A stretch of 64,000 nt of DNA, from NCBI GenBank assembly GCA_030770545.1, contig CM061109.1, positions 992,001-1,056,000 of the forward strand. Direction: 5' to 3'. The position numbers and the translations under genes are program-made. This document shows, one piece after another, positions 1-11,000 of the stretch; position 1 is the first letter of the stretch; each line of letters begins with the position of its first letter. The stretch is from Macropodus opercularis. Lineage: Eukaryota; Chordata; Actinopteri; Anabantiformes; Osphronemidae. The notes beneath the pieces are model-generated. The model was not told the origin of the DNA and did no database searches. It saw only the letters and a list, made by a program, of their open reading frames with translations.

Positions 1-539
1 CCACGTGTACTATATTCCAAAGAAAATACACCCAAGTGTGGCGTATTTGACTTTCATTCCATGCCATTACTCCATGTCCACAGAACGGCCCGTGCATGTT
101 GCTGCTCACATCTATGAAACAACGCCTGTAAGGAAATCAGTGGTTCAACTGGACCTGGTTTGCATTGGCTGAGTCATTCTCTGTGGCAGCTCCACCATCT
201 AATTAGCAAAAAAAGTCATTACCCTGCAATTAGGTTAACAGGCCACCATTACTCACCTTGGATTTTAAGAGCAACCCATTCCCAAGTTAAAGTCTGAGTG
301 AAATGAAAGTACGTCTGCATTGAAATGACCCAAACAAAAGCACGGAGGGAACTGAAACGTGCGGCTTAATGTGGCAGGAATCAACATTATGTGGTAGAGG
401 ACGCTCAGTGTTGCTGAACATTTGCTCAGTAAGAGGTTAAAGGTTTCTGCAGCACCACTTCAACCACATGGCTGCTCTGCTGTTGTGCTTCCTGTCTTTC
501 CTTCCCTGAGCCACTTCAACTGTTCTTCTTGTGCTGCAG
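1..539 (+). other. intron of NCKAP5-family gene
   Basis: This stretch precedes the first recognisable exon and is read as intron. It is open in one frame only from about 422, and it ends in a pyrimidine-rich tract and CAG (537-539), a good splice acceptor. I see no coding similarity in it. Confidence 0.6.
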
Positions 540-926
540 GCTCTGGCTGCAAGATGCGAACGTTGGACAGTGGAATTGGGACCATCCCCCTTCCTGAATC
601 CTGCTCCTTCTTCTCCTCTATTCTGCACCTCCTTCCCAAATCGTCATCTACCCCAGAACAGTCCCTCAGTCCTCCCAGCGTTGCCGGTTCCTCCAGCGAG
701 GACGTGTCTCCTTCCCCATTACCCCGGTGGAGAATTCCCTCTGGCTTTAAGGACAGCAGCTATGCAGGGGTGCCAAACTCCCTGTCCAACTCTTCCATGA
801 CCCACATCCAGTCGGTGCCTTTCCCCACTGTGGCCTTCCTCCAGCCCACACAACCCCCGTCTGAACCCATTGTGACCTCTGCCATTGTGTGTGATACACA
901 GAGCAGACTGCCCAGACCCCCACAAG
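540..926 (+). CDS. nckap5: NCKAP5-family protein, C-terminal region exon (partial gene)
   Basis: This 387-nt internal exon is bounded by a CAG acceptor (537-539) and a GT donor (927-928), phase 1 at both ends, and has no stop. It encodes a Ser/Pro-rich segment containing the peptide MRTLDSGIGTIPLPES. That peptide resembles the DSGIGTFPLP block near the C-terminus of NCKAP5 and NCKAP5L, which are NCK/microtubule-associated scaffold proteins. The rest (many S, P and T residues, a PRPPQ tail) fits the low-complexity, SH3-ligand character of the family. The call is supported by position: in human, NCKAP5 is next to LYPD1 and GPR39, the next two genes here. The 5' part of the gene lies outside the window. 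NCKAP5L is the alternative, but it does not share this neighbourhood. Confidence 0.72.
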
Positions 927-1622
927 GTACAGTACAGCCTGAGGTTTCTTGTGTCGCTGGTCCAGAGGAGCATGCTCTCTCTTATCTGTTATAATGAATG
1001 CTGCAGGTTTGTGCACTGGTAGGTTTGTGTTGTTCAGACAATCTCTCTGCCACATGGATCTAATCTCTAATAATGGAGAGACGAACACGTTTGATTGGGC
1101 TCACGCCTGTAGACGAGCCGGCCTCCACTCAGAGCAGCTGTGTGTCACTTGACTGACAGTCTGTTCCCGTTACTGTCTGACTTAGAAGCACATCACCCAG
1201 CTCATGTTGTCATCATCTGAAACATGGCACAGGAGAGATGATTCTGCTACATGTTCCACAGCATCACGTAATGTCTGGCATCACAATGATGCTAAAGGTC
1301 TTGACTCATGGGGTGACACTGTGTGAAGGCTGGCAGCTGCCTGTCAAGTCCTTCTTTTTCCTTCGCTAATACTAATCACGTCCATCCATCATCCATCATC
1401 TGACGCCCTTAACCTCTCAACCCTCATCTGTCACCGGGCCTGAGGCCAGTCCTGTACAGACAACCGTTCACCAGGGGATAAGTCAGGCAGACGTGGGGGG
1501 AATAAACAAGTCCACACTGGCCGACCCTGGAGTCCCAGGACTTCTTTAGGATGAACGTTGGAGAGTCTGTAGTAGAGTGGAAATAAGCAAAGATATGCAT
1601 GAACAGGGTTCGTGTCTCACAG

Positions 1623-2244
1623 TCAAATGACATGGCCGAGCGTCCTACTGGATCTAAGCTGGACAGTGCGTTTAGCACCAATGTGCAACACAAAAGCATG
1701 CGACGAAGCCTTAATCCTGGTGTTACAGGTAAATACCAGGCAGCCAAGCGCTGCAGTTCATGTCAGAGCAGACTTCAAACCCTCTAAACCCTTGAGCTTA
1801 GATACACCAGGCTCAACAGATGGATAAATGCAAAGCTTCACACACTATACATGCGTGTGGAGGCCAAGGGTAGATCTGTCACACAGAGCAGGCTGCTGAA
1901 GTTCACGCGTGTTTTAGTTCATCTGTCACTACGTCATCTGCTGCCTCATCTCCTGCCACGTTGAATTCAGGCTGATAATCTTGCTGTTTACCCTCAGACG
2001 TGTGTCTGCGTCACCGCTCTCACGGCTGCACACGACACGAGACACGATTAAGACTGTCTGCTGTGAAAGGCTCACGTAGGTTTGACTGTGTGCTTCTCCA
2101 GGTGGAGTGGAACCAAAGATGATGACCTATGTTAAATCGAAAACTCGGGCCCCTCCGAGCCAACAGAAAGAGCAGACGAGGCTTCAGCTTGCCAACTGTA
2201 AGACCAGAAGAGACTCAGCTGGGGAAACTGGTGACATCCAGTGA
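1623..2244 (+). CDS. nckap5: probable last exons of the NCKAP5-family gene
   Basis: Two exon-like blocks follow. Block one is 1623-1728: acceptor tctcacag, donor GTAAAT, phase 0 in and phase 1 out, hydrophilic frame beginning SNDMAERPTGSK. Block two starts at 2102 after a pyrimidine-rich acceptor (about 2080-2101). It joins block one in phase to give GVEPKMMTYVKSKTRAPPS. It either ends at a donor at 2198 (GTAAGA) or reads through to TGA at 2242-2244. Phase match and the basic, Ser/Pro-rich composition support coding. However, the 540-926 exon leaves in phase 1 and block one enters in phase 0. Either an exon between them is unseen, or block one starts elsewhere; 1588 after a weak AG would restore phase. 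The assignment to NCKAP5 rests on strand and position. Confidence 0.42.
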
Positions 2245-5200
2245 AACTACACTTCAGCACTTTCTAAATGAACCCGTTCTGCCACTACACACACTAACCA
2301 CGTTTTCCTTTTGCAACGTATCCTCACGCTACTGATGCTTCTCCGCACCTTCTGCCGTTTCAGAGTTTCTGCAGCCGAGTGAGGCAGCCTGAAGCGAGGA
2401 AGCGATCAGTTGGATGAATCACCCTCACGTGGAGGATTCCTGAATCCCACAGTCTGGACAGTATCAGGACGAAACGTTCAAAGTGGACGAGTCCGTTTGG
2501 ATTTGCAGGCTTCCGCTCCGGTGAGGTGGATGCAGCGTAGCGTCTCAGGTGTTCAGCCGCCTGGCCGTCATTTTTTGGTCCGCTGCTTATTACCATCAGC
2601 CGTAAGCAGGCGATTATAGTTTTACAAAAGGTCACTAGCGTAGCATTAGCATCGTGGTCGTAGTCATTACCACGTCATTAAACCAAGCGGACGCATGTTC
2701 CCCTCTGACCTGAAGGCGATGGCGTAGACACGTGTGTAGGTACACACAGCCCTGCGGTTGTGTGGATGTGGAACAGACTTACCTCCAACTATGATGATCA
2801 AGCTACAGGAGCTTTATGAGGCTTAAATAGAAGATTAAGTAAATTACTACAAACTATAACAAAAAGGATTTTCATGTATGTCAAAGGCGTGTTTCAGATT
2901 TTGTAGCAGTACAGCAGACAGACCATCTCTGCAAGGGATGAATTCACTCTGTCACAGTCACTCTGCCTAGTTTTTATTCATATTTGTGAGATAAAATGTC
3001 AAATTGTGTTATTAATTCAGAATACATGAAACTTGAATTTATCAAAATTTAATTTGAATGTCACCATTTTAAGTCATTATCCAAACGTATATTTCCGTCT
3101 CCATCTTCTTTGACAGCGTGTCCCTGTCTGGCCACCCAGAAATTAAAAAAGTAAAGTATACGATGAACATAAATGTGGAAACTAGCCTCTGCAAAGCTCG
3201 TAGCACAGGTGAGGTTACAGCTTGGTTTAAAGGCAGGGACTGTGTGACGTACGGATGATGAACGAATGAGGCTTAATTAACTACCTTTGATTTCACCTTC
3301 ACAAGTTCTAAACAGTTACGACACCTGCTTGTGAATGTGCTTTGCGTTTCTTTGACACATTTGCTGATCAGACCTCCGTAATGGCACCAGCTGTTGAAAG
3401 TAGTGGAGATTACCGATGCGGAGACATGACCTCTAGTAAAACACCTCATGTCGGTCGTTTTCATAATGTTTATGTGAACATCTGCTTTAGACCCAATGAC
3501 AACTGCAGTAATTACAGGACTAATGTATCTGAGTAAACCATCAGAGTCGTCGCCTGCATACTTTATGTACAGCACCATTCATCATCTCTATTAATGTGAC
3601 TCTTTGACGTGTGCACTAACTTGTCGGAAACCTTTTTTTCTATTTTTGCAGTAATAATGTTTATTTGCATGCAACCAGCCTGAGGCCTATGTGAATATAC
3701 TGTATAATATTCTCATTTGAGGAGTTTCATCACAAGACGTGAAGAAATGTGAAACCTTCACGGTTAAGTATTTATGAAATATGACACAAAACCTGTCACT
3801 ACTGTTCAGGCAAAATAAGTCATCGTGATTCTGTCGTTCACACCCACAGTTATTCTTACATTTCTGAATTCTCTCTGAAATCTGTGTGTGAATTGCTTTT
3901 TGCGTTTTCATGGCGGTTACCACAGTTATGACGTCAAGACAAGGCCGTGAGCTTTGCATGTAAACAAAAGGTGACCAAGGATGTGCGAGCTCAGGGAAAA
4001 CACCTTCTTGTCGCTGATGGATGCTGGGGTTTGACCCGTGAGACCTTTTCAGTCGGTGAACTCTCCACATTCTTAAGATGTTTACTTCTTGTCATTTTCG
4101 TGTCTGTGAACAACGACGCCACAGTTGCTCAGTTGCTTTCTCAGTTTTGTATCATACGTCCTTTATGCTAATGTTTTCGCTCTTCCAAACACACATATTG
4201 TGTCTACAGCCATATTTGGCTGTTGGCGCTTTGCAGTGTTTCCTCTTCATACCTTTGTCAGCTCCCTGCCTTTCTAACGTAGAAATTTGCCTAAATGCAT
4301 TTTGCCAAACGCTGCTCAGAGCAAATCAATTTACAAAAGAAGTAAATCCACGTATCAGACTTGTGATGCTGACTCAGCCATATTCTCTTTAGCAACCGTT
4401 TCCATGTGATGTCGAGCCGTAAACCACTTGCACAGAAGCGTTAGTTATGTCATCTCACTGTATTTACCTCTTCTTTAATCTGCTTGTACGTGTACTGTAT
4501 CTGTAACATTGAAGTGGTGTTAATGGCAGTACTGTAGCAACTCACTGATCACTGTATGTAGCGCACGCAGGTGAGATCAGCTGTACTGATACGGGTCGAT
4601 GGAGCATGGCGTCTGTGTTTCTCAATGGCTCACATAATAAAGAGCGTCACTCTCACGAGAGTATTGTATTTTTCTAACATTTACTCTAATGCCCTGTATT
4701 TCTACTCAGCACTGAAAAACCTAATTGACCATTTATTACATATATTGTTACTCACTATATAGTAATTGTCCTTTTTTTGTTTATGGTGATGTTCTAGTGT
4801 GACCTTAGCAGTAGTTCTTCTTTGTTTAATGTCAAAGAAAAAAGCAAAATAAACTATTTCAGTAATTAAACTGCACCATGATGAAATGTTGTTGTTTACA
4901 TTATTAAACTGGTAGAATTAAACCAATCGTGTTGAACTGGAGGTAAAGTTGTTGCTGTGCAGAGAAACAGTCTTAATAATTACATTTCTACATGCTGCCG
5001 TCACATCAGTGTTTTTGTAGGTAATGCACTTACAGAATGGTTTTATGTTTATGGCCATAACGTTCTGTAGATGACAAGCTGCAAATATGCAACAGTAACA
5101 CACCACTAACATGCACATGGCACCTGTCAAAATATCCACTTCAAGCAGTTTAATGCCTGGACAAGTCCTACGTACAAGCATCTGAATCTGCAGGTTATGT

Positions 5201-5529
5201 AGAGGTTGGACTGTAAACCTGTAACGTTTCTTTCAGTTTTACTAGACTAAACTTTAGATTAACTTTTTTCTATAAACCAGATATGAACGCTGCTCACTAC
5301 ATCCAGAGTAGCTTGTATCTTCCAAAATATTAAGCAGTTCATTTGCCTGAAGAAGTGGTTGGTCTTTAGATCCTACATTACACATACAAGCATGTCCAGC
5401 AAAGTCTGACAGGAGCTGTGACAAATAAACTGCTCTTGTGTATAGTCGAGTCTAATGTGTGTCTTTTCCTTCCATTGTCTCAATTTGTCCAATTATATTT
5501 TTGCGAAACCAAATCAATCTATAACTGTA
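2245..5529. other. gene-free, AT-rich interval downstream of nckap5
   Basis: I find no exon with both splice sites and recognisable coding similarity here. Reading frames are short and unrelated to known proteins. AT-rich runs near 3000 and 4700-4860 look like ordinary intergenic or 3' UTR sequence. Confidence 0.6.
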
Positions 5530-6035
5530 AGATAAGATAATAAGATAATCCTTTATTATTAACCCCATGTTGGGGAAATTCAATTATCACAGCAGCTACA
5601 GATAACAGGCAGGAATGTGCAGAAGAGAGCAACATTTTACCATATTTACAATATTTACAAAGTGCAACATATAACGTGTGCAGGGTTTGGCTGTTGGACT
5701 GGTTGGTTGTTCAGTCCAACAGTGGAATGAAGGGTCTGTGGTATCGCTGCTTCCTACACTGACTCTGGATCAGTCTCCACTGTCTGACGCAGTGAGAAGC
5801 ATCGTCCATGATGGACGTCAGCTTGGCCAACGTCCTCCTCCGGAGTCTGGTGGAGCCGGGACAGAACCTCCTGAGCAGCTGGTTGAGTCTCTTTGTGTCC
5901 TGCTGCCTGCTCCCCACAGACACAGAGTCACAGAGTCACAGAGTGTCCTCACAGAGTCCAGTGTCCTCTGCAGGTGGAGGAGACTTCCACCTGCCACCTG
6001 AGTCCTCTGAGAACTTCTGGAGGTGACAACTGCTG
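5530..6035 (-). mobile_element. LINE retrotransposon 3' fragment, antisense
   Basis: Read on the minus strand, the block encodes a broken piece of a LINE reverse-transcriptase C-terminus. It includes RRRTLAKLTSIMDDASH and, after a gap, RYHRPFIPLLD, a pattern I know from abundant teleost LINEs of the Rex/L2 type. The plus-strand text around 5535-5580 (cctttattattaaccccatg, then ttggggaaattc) is the usual reverse complement of that family's 3' end. The element's terminus here is a short TTATC-type repeat, as in LINEs that end in microsatellite-like tails. It is 5'-truncated and out of frame in places, so it is dead. The exact family needs a repeat library. Confidence 0.75.
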
Positions 6036-7899
6036 GTGTTGTGTGTGACGTCCGGTGTGTAAAGTGTGAGATATGAGATATTGGTCTTTAGTGAAGGTCA
6101 GCTCATTAGTTTTAAGTTAAAATCCTCATGTGGGTAACAGACAAGCTGCAGAACATCACCCAACAGAGAAACTAGGCTCCAGATCACAACAGCCTCTGAG
6201 AAGGACCATGGTCTGTAGCCCTGTGCAGTTTGAGCTGTCACAGCACATGCTCAGCGTCTACTCCTCATGCTTCATGTTTCCCATTGTGCATCATCACGCT
6301 CTGCATCTCCAGAACAGGAGGAGAGAAACCTGTCCAGGGAGGCGGCTGCCTTCTGCCACTGACCGCTGGGGTTGCTTTCCACTGCGACACCTGAACAGGA
6401 AGAGAGTCTCGATGATGGATGGAAGAATTTCAAGTAGCCAACTGAAGCATTTTATTGTGAATAGCTTGACTAACTATCAATTATGTCCTTTATTCTCGTC
6501 CCAGCAGGGTTTCACTGTAATTACCATACCTGACATCTCATTTCAGAGAATATCAAAGCACATCTTCATCCTGCTTCCAATGCAATGTAATGATCTCACA
6601 TAAAATAACGCAATGAGGGCGATGAATTGCATCTTAATGTATAATTATCCATGTTTTAATTAAGGCGATTAACACAGACTTGCTGCTGCGCTGACACAGT
6701 GTCTCACCCCCTCACTACTACAGGTTGAGTCCAACTAGTTGAGCAGAACTCACTGAATCCTCAATCAGTGACAAAGCACAGATGAGAAGTTTGTTCTGTG
6801 CTGAAATCCTCTTAATCGTCCTGCAGCCGTGTGCAGGCAGGTGTAGCGAGGCATGTACACAAGGAATTAGAAGTGGATACGGCGTCCAGCTCAGCCGAGC
6901 CGCTCTTCAGTGGGGCATTAGTCTGCGTTCGGTCTTTGTTAGTCTGTTCTGTACAGCATCCAGACACCCAGCGTCGCATAAGTGACATCCGCTCGTGGAA
7001 AGACCTTGACGCGTGCTGCTTTTCCTAAAGGCTTATCTGCAGGCCTCAGTGACGGGCCTTTTACTGTGATAGCGCAGCAAGAGGAGGCTCAACGCATGAT
7101 GCCAACGCTAAGCGTGTTCATCCAAAGCCTTCGTAATCCTCTGGGTCGTGCTTTCCAGAAACGACTGTGACAGCATGTGGCAAGTTCGATCAGCAACATC
7201 AACACATGTGGTTCAGTTTGAGTCAATCCCAACATCAATGGTGTATCGATCGGCTGCGTCGGAACCAGCTACAGGAGAAATGGGATTTAAGTGTCTCCTG
7301 TCCAGAAGCGTCAGTCGCATTCATCACACTCATATGTTTATGGCACACGCAGACCTTTGTCAGCGTTTGTGTTCTGTTCCTTGATGCTGCCTGATCCATT
7401 CAAACGTCCTCGTTTTTACCACATCTCAGGCACAGTAACAGTTTGTTTGCCATGCGGTGGATAAAACAGAACCTGGCTGGATGCTTCAACAAACAGCGTT
7501 TATGGAGGTAAAGTGTGAAATGGAGACGTGTGGTAGTAAAGTGATTGTCAGGCCTGAGCTAAGAGGACGTCCCAGCACTGAATGTATCACTTTATGGTCT
7601 CATTTGTCTCCTTGTAGTGAGAAAGACTCTGTACCGCCCCACTAAATAAAACACTACACATCTGCACTGTCTGTTTCCTGCTCTCTCCAAACTTGCATGA
7701 ATGGCTCAGAATATCAGAAAGCAGTGAAGGCAGACCTCTCTCCAGCTGGGGATGGTTCCAGAGGGCTGCCCTCCGGTTCTAGGGTTTGTCTGACTGTCCT
7801 GGTCTATGCCTTTGAGCTGCGGAGGATGCAGACCCAGCCTGTAGCCACCGCTCCAGTCTCAGCCATCAGCACCTCAACCACTTGCCTCAGAGCTGCGTC
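6036..7899. other. gene-free interval upstream of lypd1
   Basis: No supported exon was found. Open frames of 60-157 codons occur (for example 6130-6603, plus), but they lack splice context and recognisable motifs. The interval lies between the LINE fragment and the GC-rich lypd1 promoter. Confidence 0.55.
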
Positions 7900-8096
7900 A
7901 GTCCTCGCTTCTAACAGGAGAAAACATGTCGAGTGTTGCTCGGCATCCCCGGCACCGCGCGCTGTGTGGTCACGTGGTGCGGCGCGCAGGAGGCGGCTCA
8001 CGGCTCCCGGCTGCCTGCTGCTCCGTCCGTGCGCCTCGTCGGAGCGAGGGAACATCTGCGTCTCATGTTTGCGCGCAGAGTCACACTGAGCGGACG
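7900..8096 (+). promoter_or_regulatory. lypd1: GC-rich putative lypd1 promoter / 5' UTR
   Basis: Directly upstream of the lypd1 start codon the sequence becomes strongly GC- and CpG-rich (about 7935-8060), in contrast to the AT-rich flanks. This is typical of a CpG-island promoter. No TATA box is evident. The transcription start cannot be placed from sequence alone. Confidence 0.5.
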
Positions 8097-11000
8097 ATGC
8101 GGCTCCTCGCTGTCTCAACGTGGCTCCTGATCCTCTCCAGCTCAGGTACGGACTCGTCTTTGGTTTCACCACTTGGCGGGATTTGAAGCTGCTGTGATGC
8201 CCAAACTTACTGTGTGTGGAGGGAGCGAAGGGACTGGGACGCAGAGGCTCAGCTTGGGTCAGACACTGCAGGCGGCGGCTATTTTAGCGAAGTAAGGTCC
8301 AAGCTGGGAGTAAATTCAAACGTTTGGTCACAGTTATATATATTATATTAGAGTCTCCAGAGCTGAGTGGCTCACCTGAGGTCCAGGTATTTCTCAGTCT
8401 AGTCTGCCATTACGAGGTAGATTCAGATGCTTGAGTGAAAGAAATGTTAAATGTGGTTAAAGCAGCAGTTACGCAGATGATCGAAGTATCGCTGTTATTA
8501 AATACTAGATTATGGACCAAATAGAAATGAGCGCAGGAATTCAATGGAAATATGAACAATGACAAGGAGCAGTTCAGACCAAATGAGAAATGAACGAGCT
8601 AAACATGTTTAGCTTTGTAATAAATGCATCAATATGATATGAAGTCGTTTTCTGGATCTTCTTAGGGGGTTATACTGTGAATATTCAATAACCAACCTGT
8701 GTCAACATGGATTGGAAGTAAAATGTTTTACAACGTAATGGATTCAGAGCCGCTGCCACAGATTTCAAACAGTAGTTCAGCAACTGCAATGGGCTTTGAG
8801 TGGAAGCAATAAAGTTCACTGTAAACGAGGCAGAGTAAGATGCGATGCAGCAACTCAAACACAGCCAAGGAACGAAGGGAATCAGGTGGATTTGAGACGG
8901 ACGCCACGGGATTCGCCTTGAGGAAATCTGAAATGTGATAATGAAACATGAGCAGGTGTTAGAGCTAATGGATGAAGGCAGCTGGACCCAGGAACTGACT
9001 GCGTGTGTGGCTGTTGCAGGGCTGGCTCTGCAGATCCAGTGCTACCAGTGTGAAGAGATGACACACGACTGCTCCACCCCAGAGTTCATCGTCAACTGCA
9101 CCGTGAACGTGCAAGACATGTGCCAGAAGGAGGTTCTGGTGAAGGACGATGGTGAGTCACATCTGCTTCTTCCTCTGTGGGTACAGGTCTGAGGGAAACC
9201 TGGACAGGCTGGATTCAGTCCACTGACGCTTTCAACTTTGAATTTAGACACTGGAGGCCTGATCTGACGGGAGCCTCTCTTAGTGCTGGTGTGAAATCAA
9301 TGTAGGTTCAAAGCGTGGGAGCAGGACTGTGTCTGCTGAGCCACACTAGTGCTCCAGAGCAGGATTAGTTTGAAATCAGGTCAACAAAAGAGAAGTCACA
9401 CTGAAGCCACATCCAGGCACACTGCTCTTAGCTGAGGTCAAACTGATCTGAGGTCAGTAGGAACAGGTCCTTCTGTGCCTTACAGTGCAGCCTGATGGGA
9501 TGTTTGTACAGTAAGCTTAGCGTTTCCTGGTTAAACGTCCAGAGAGATATCCACGAAACAAAGTGACTGTAACCCACCGTCGCCTGCAGCTTCACCGTCG
9601 GTTAATGTAAACTGCAGCGAGTAAAGACATCATGAACCTCCTGCTTTAAATGTGTTGGGAACATGAATGAGCAGCTCTTGGCCAACAGATTAGCAACTTA
9701 CCTCAATAACTGCCCGTCGCCGGCCTGTCTGAAACGAGTTGTGTTTACTGCCCTCGTGTGGCCAAAACCAATCAGTCGATCCCAGTTTGCAGGGACCAAC
9801 CATCCAACTGGTCCTTCACTGCAGGAGAACAACACGGGAAAAGACACCAGGAGGCAGAGACACAGATCAACAGAAACCTCATCATCATACAAATATGGCT
9901 AAAACAGGATAATGCATTAGAATAAGATGCAGCAGGACACAGACACACACACACTTAATGGCCTGATGAGAACAAACAAGCTCATTTTCTGGCCTTTTTG
10001 CTCCCACACCTGCTCTGCTGTTCTCTTGAAGGACTCTAGTTCTCAAACTGAAGCTTTTTCCTGCAGTGTGAAACAACCTTTACACCGTTGTCTCAGAAAA
10101 GCTGTAAAATGTACTGAGACCTAAATAATGAAAGTTGGATGGACATGATGGTGATGAAAAGATTCTGAAACACAGACTCAAACTACTAAACAACCCTCCA
10201 GACAGAAGCACAAAACCGCTCATGATACTGTGTCTCTGTTCAAAGTTAGGGCAGGATAAACGCGTTGTGGCTAATAAAGCTTCAGTTTGAAAGTGATGCC
10301 TGTGTGAGCGGTCGTGTCCGTATCCTGTGGTCGGATCCGTTGTGGATCAGCCAGCGTTGGAGGCGTCCTCCGATGGGACGAGTGTGTTATTGTGACATTT
10401 TAGAATCTGTGCTTCGCTTCAGACGCATTCACGTCACCCTGGGTTTTGAACTCGTCCTCGGTGGAGACTCTCTCATTGCACGTGAACTTGTGTATGACTA
10501 AATGTTGCTATTCATGCTTCGACTCTGCCGTTTATTGCCGTCTTCTGCGTAAATAAATGACGTGTCTCTGTTGAGCCCGCACACTAAAGGTCACTCTTCC
10601 TGTCTGGGGTCTGCTTCGTTGTCACATCCAGCAAAAACTGGGAGTCATATTTTATTCCCTGTTGCTCCTGCTGATGAGCAAAAGTAATAAACCCCTGTCG
10701 TTGGAGACGCGGTTCCCAATCCAAAGGGCAGACGCGCGACGCTATAGAGTCGACAGTTCTTTAATAAGAAAATTTCTGCATGAACGCTCATGTACATCCC
10801 AGCTTTTATCTCCCATAGTATCATTATTGCTGCTCAGCGTGAAGTAGAGGGCTTCAGTTCATCTGGCCGCACCTTATCGCTTTGAAAGGCAACCGATACA
10901 AATGCACAGTCTCTTCTACGCGATTTACTTAAAGAATAAAATATTGGTGCGCCCTAAGCACGAGGTGTCATAGCTCAGCCTCAGCCGGGCTTCTTGCTGT

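Noticed and set aside
422..539. N-terminal part of the 190-codon plus frame starting at 422
   Set aside because: It is intron sequence. The coding similarity begins only after the CAG acceptor at 537-539, and the in-frame ATG is not the gene's start.
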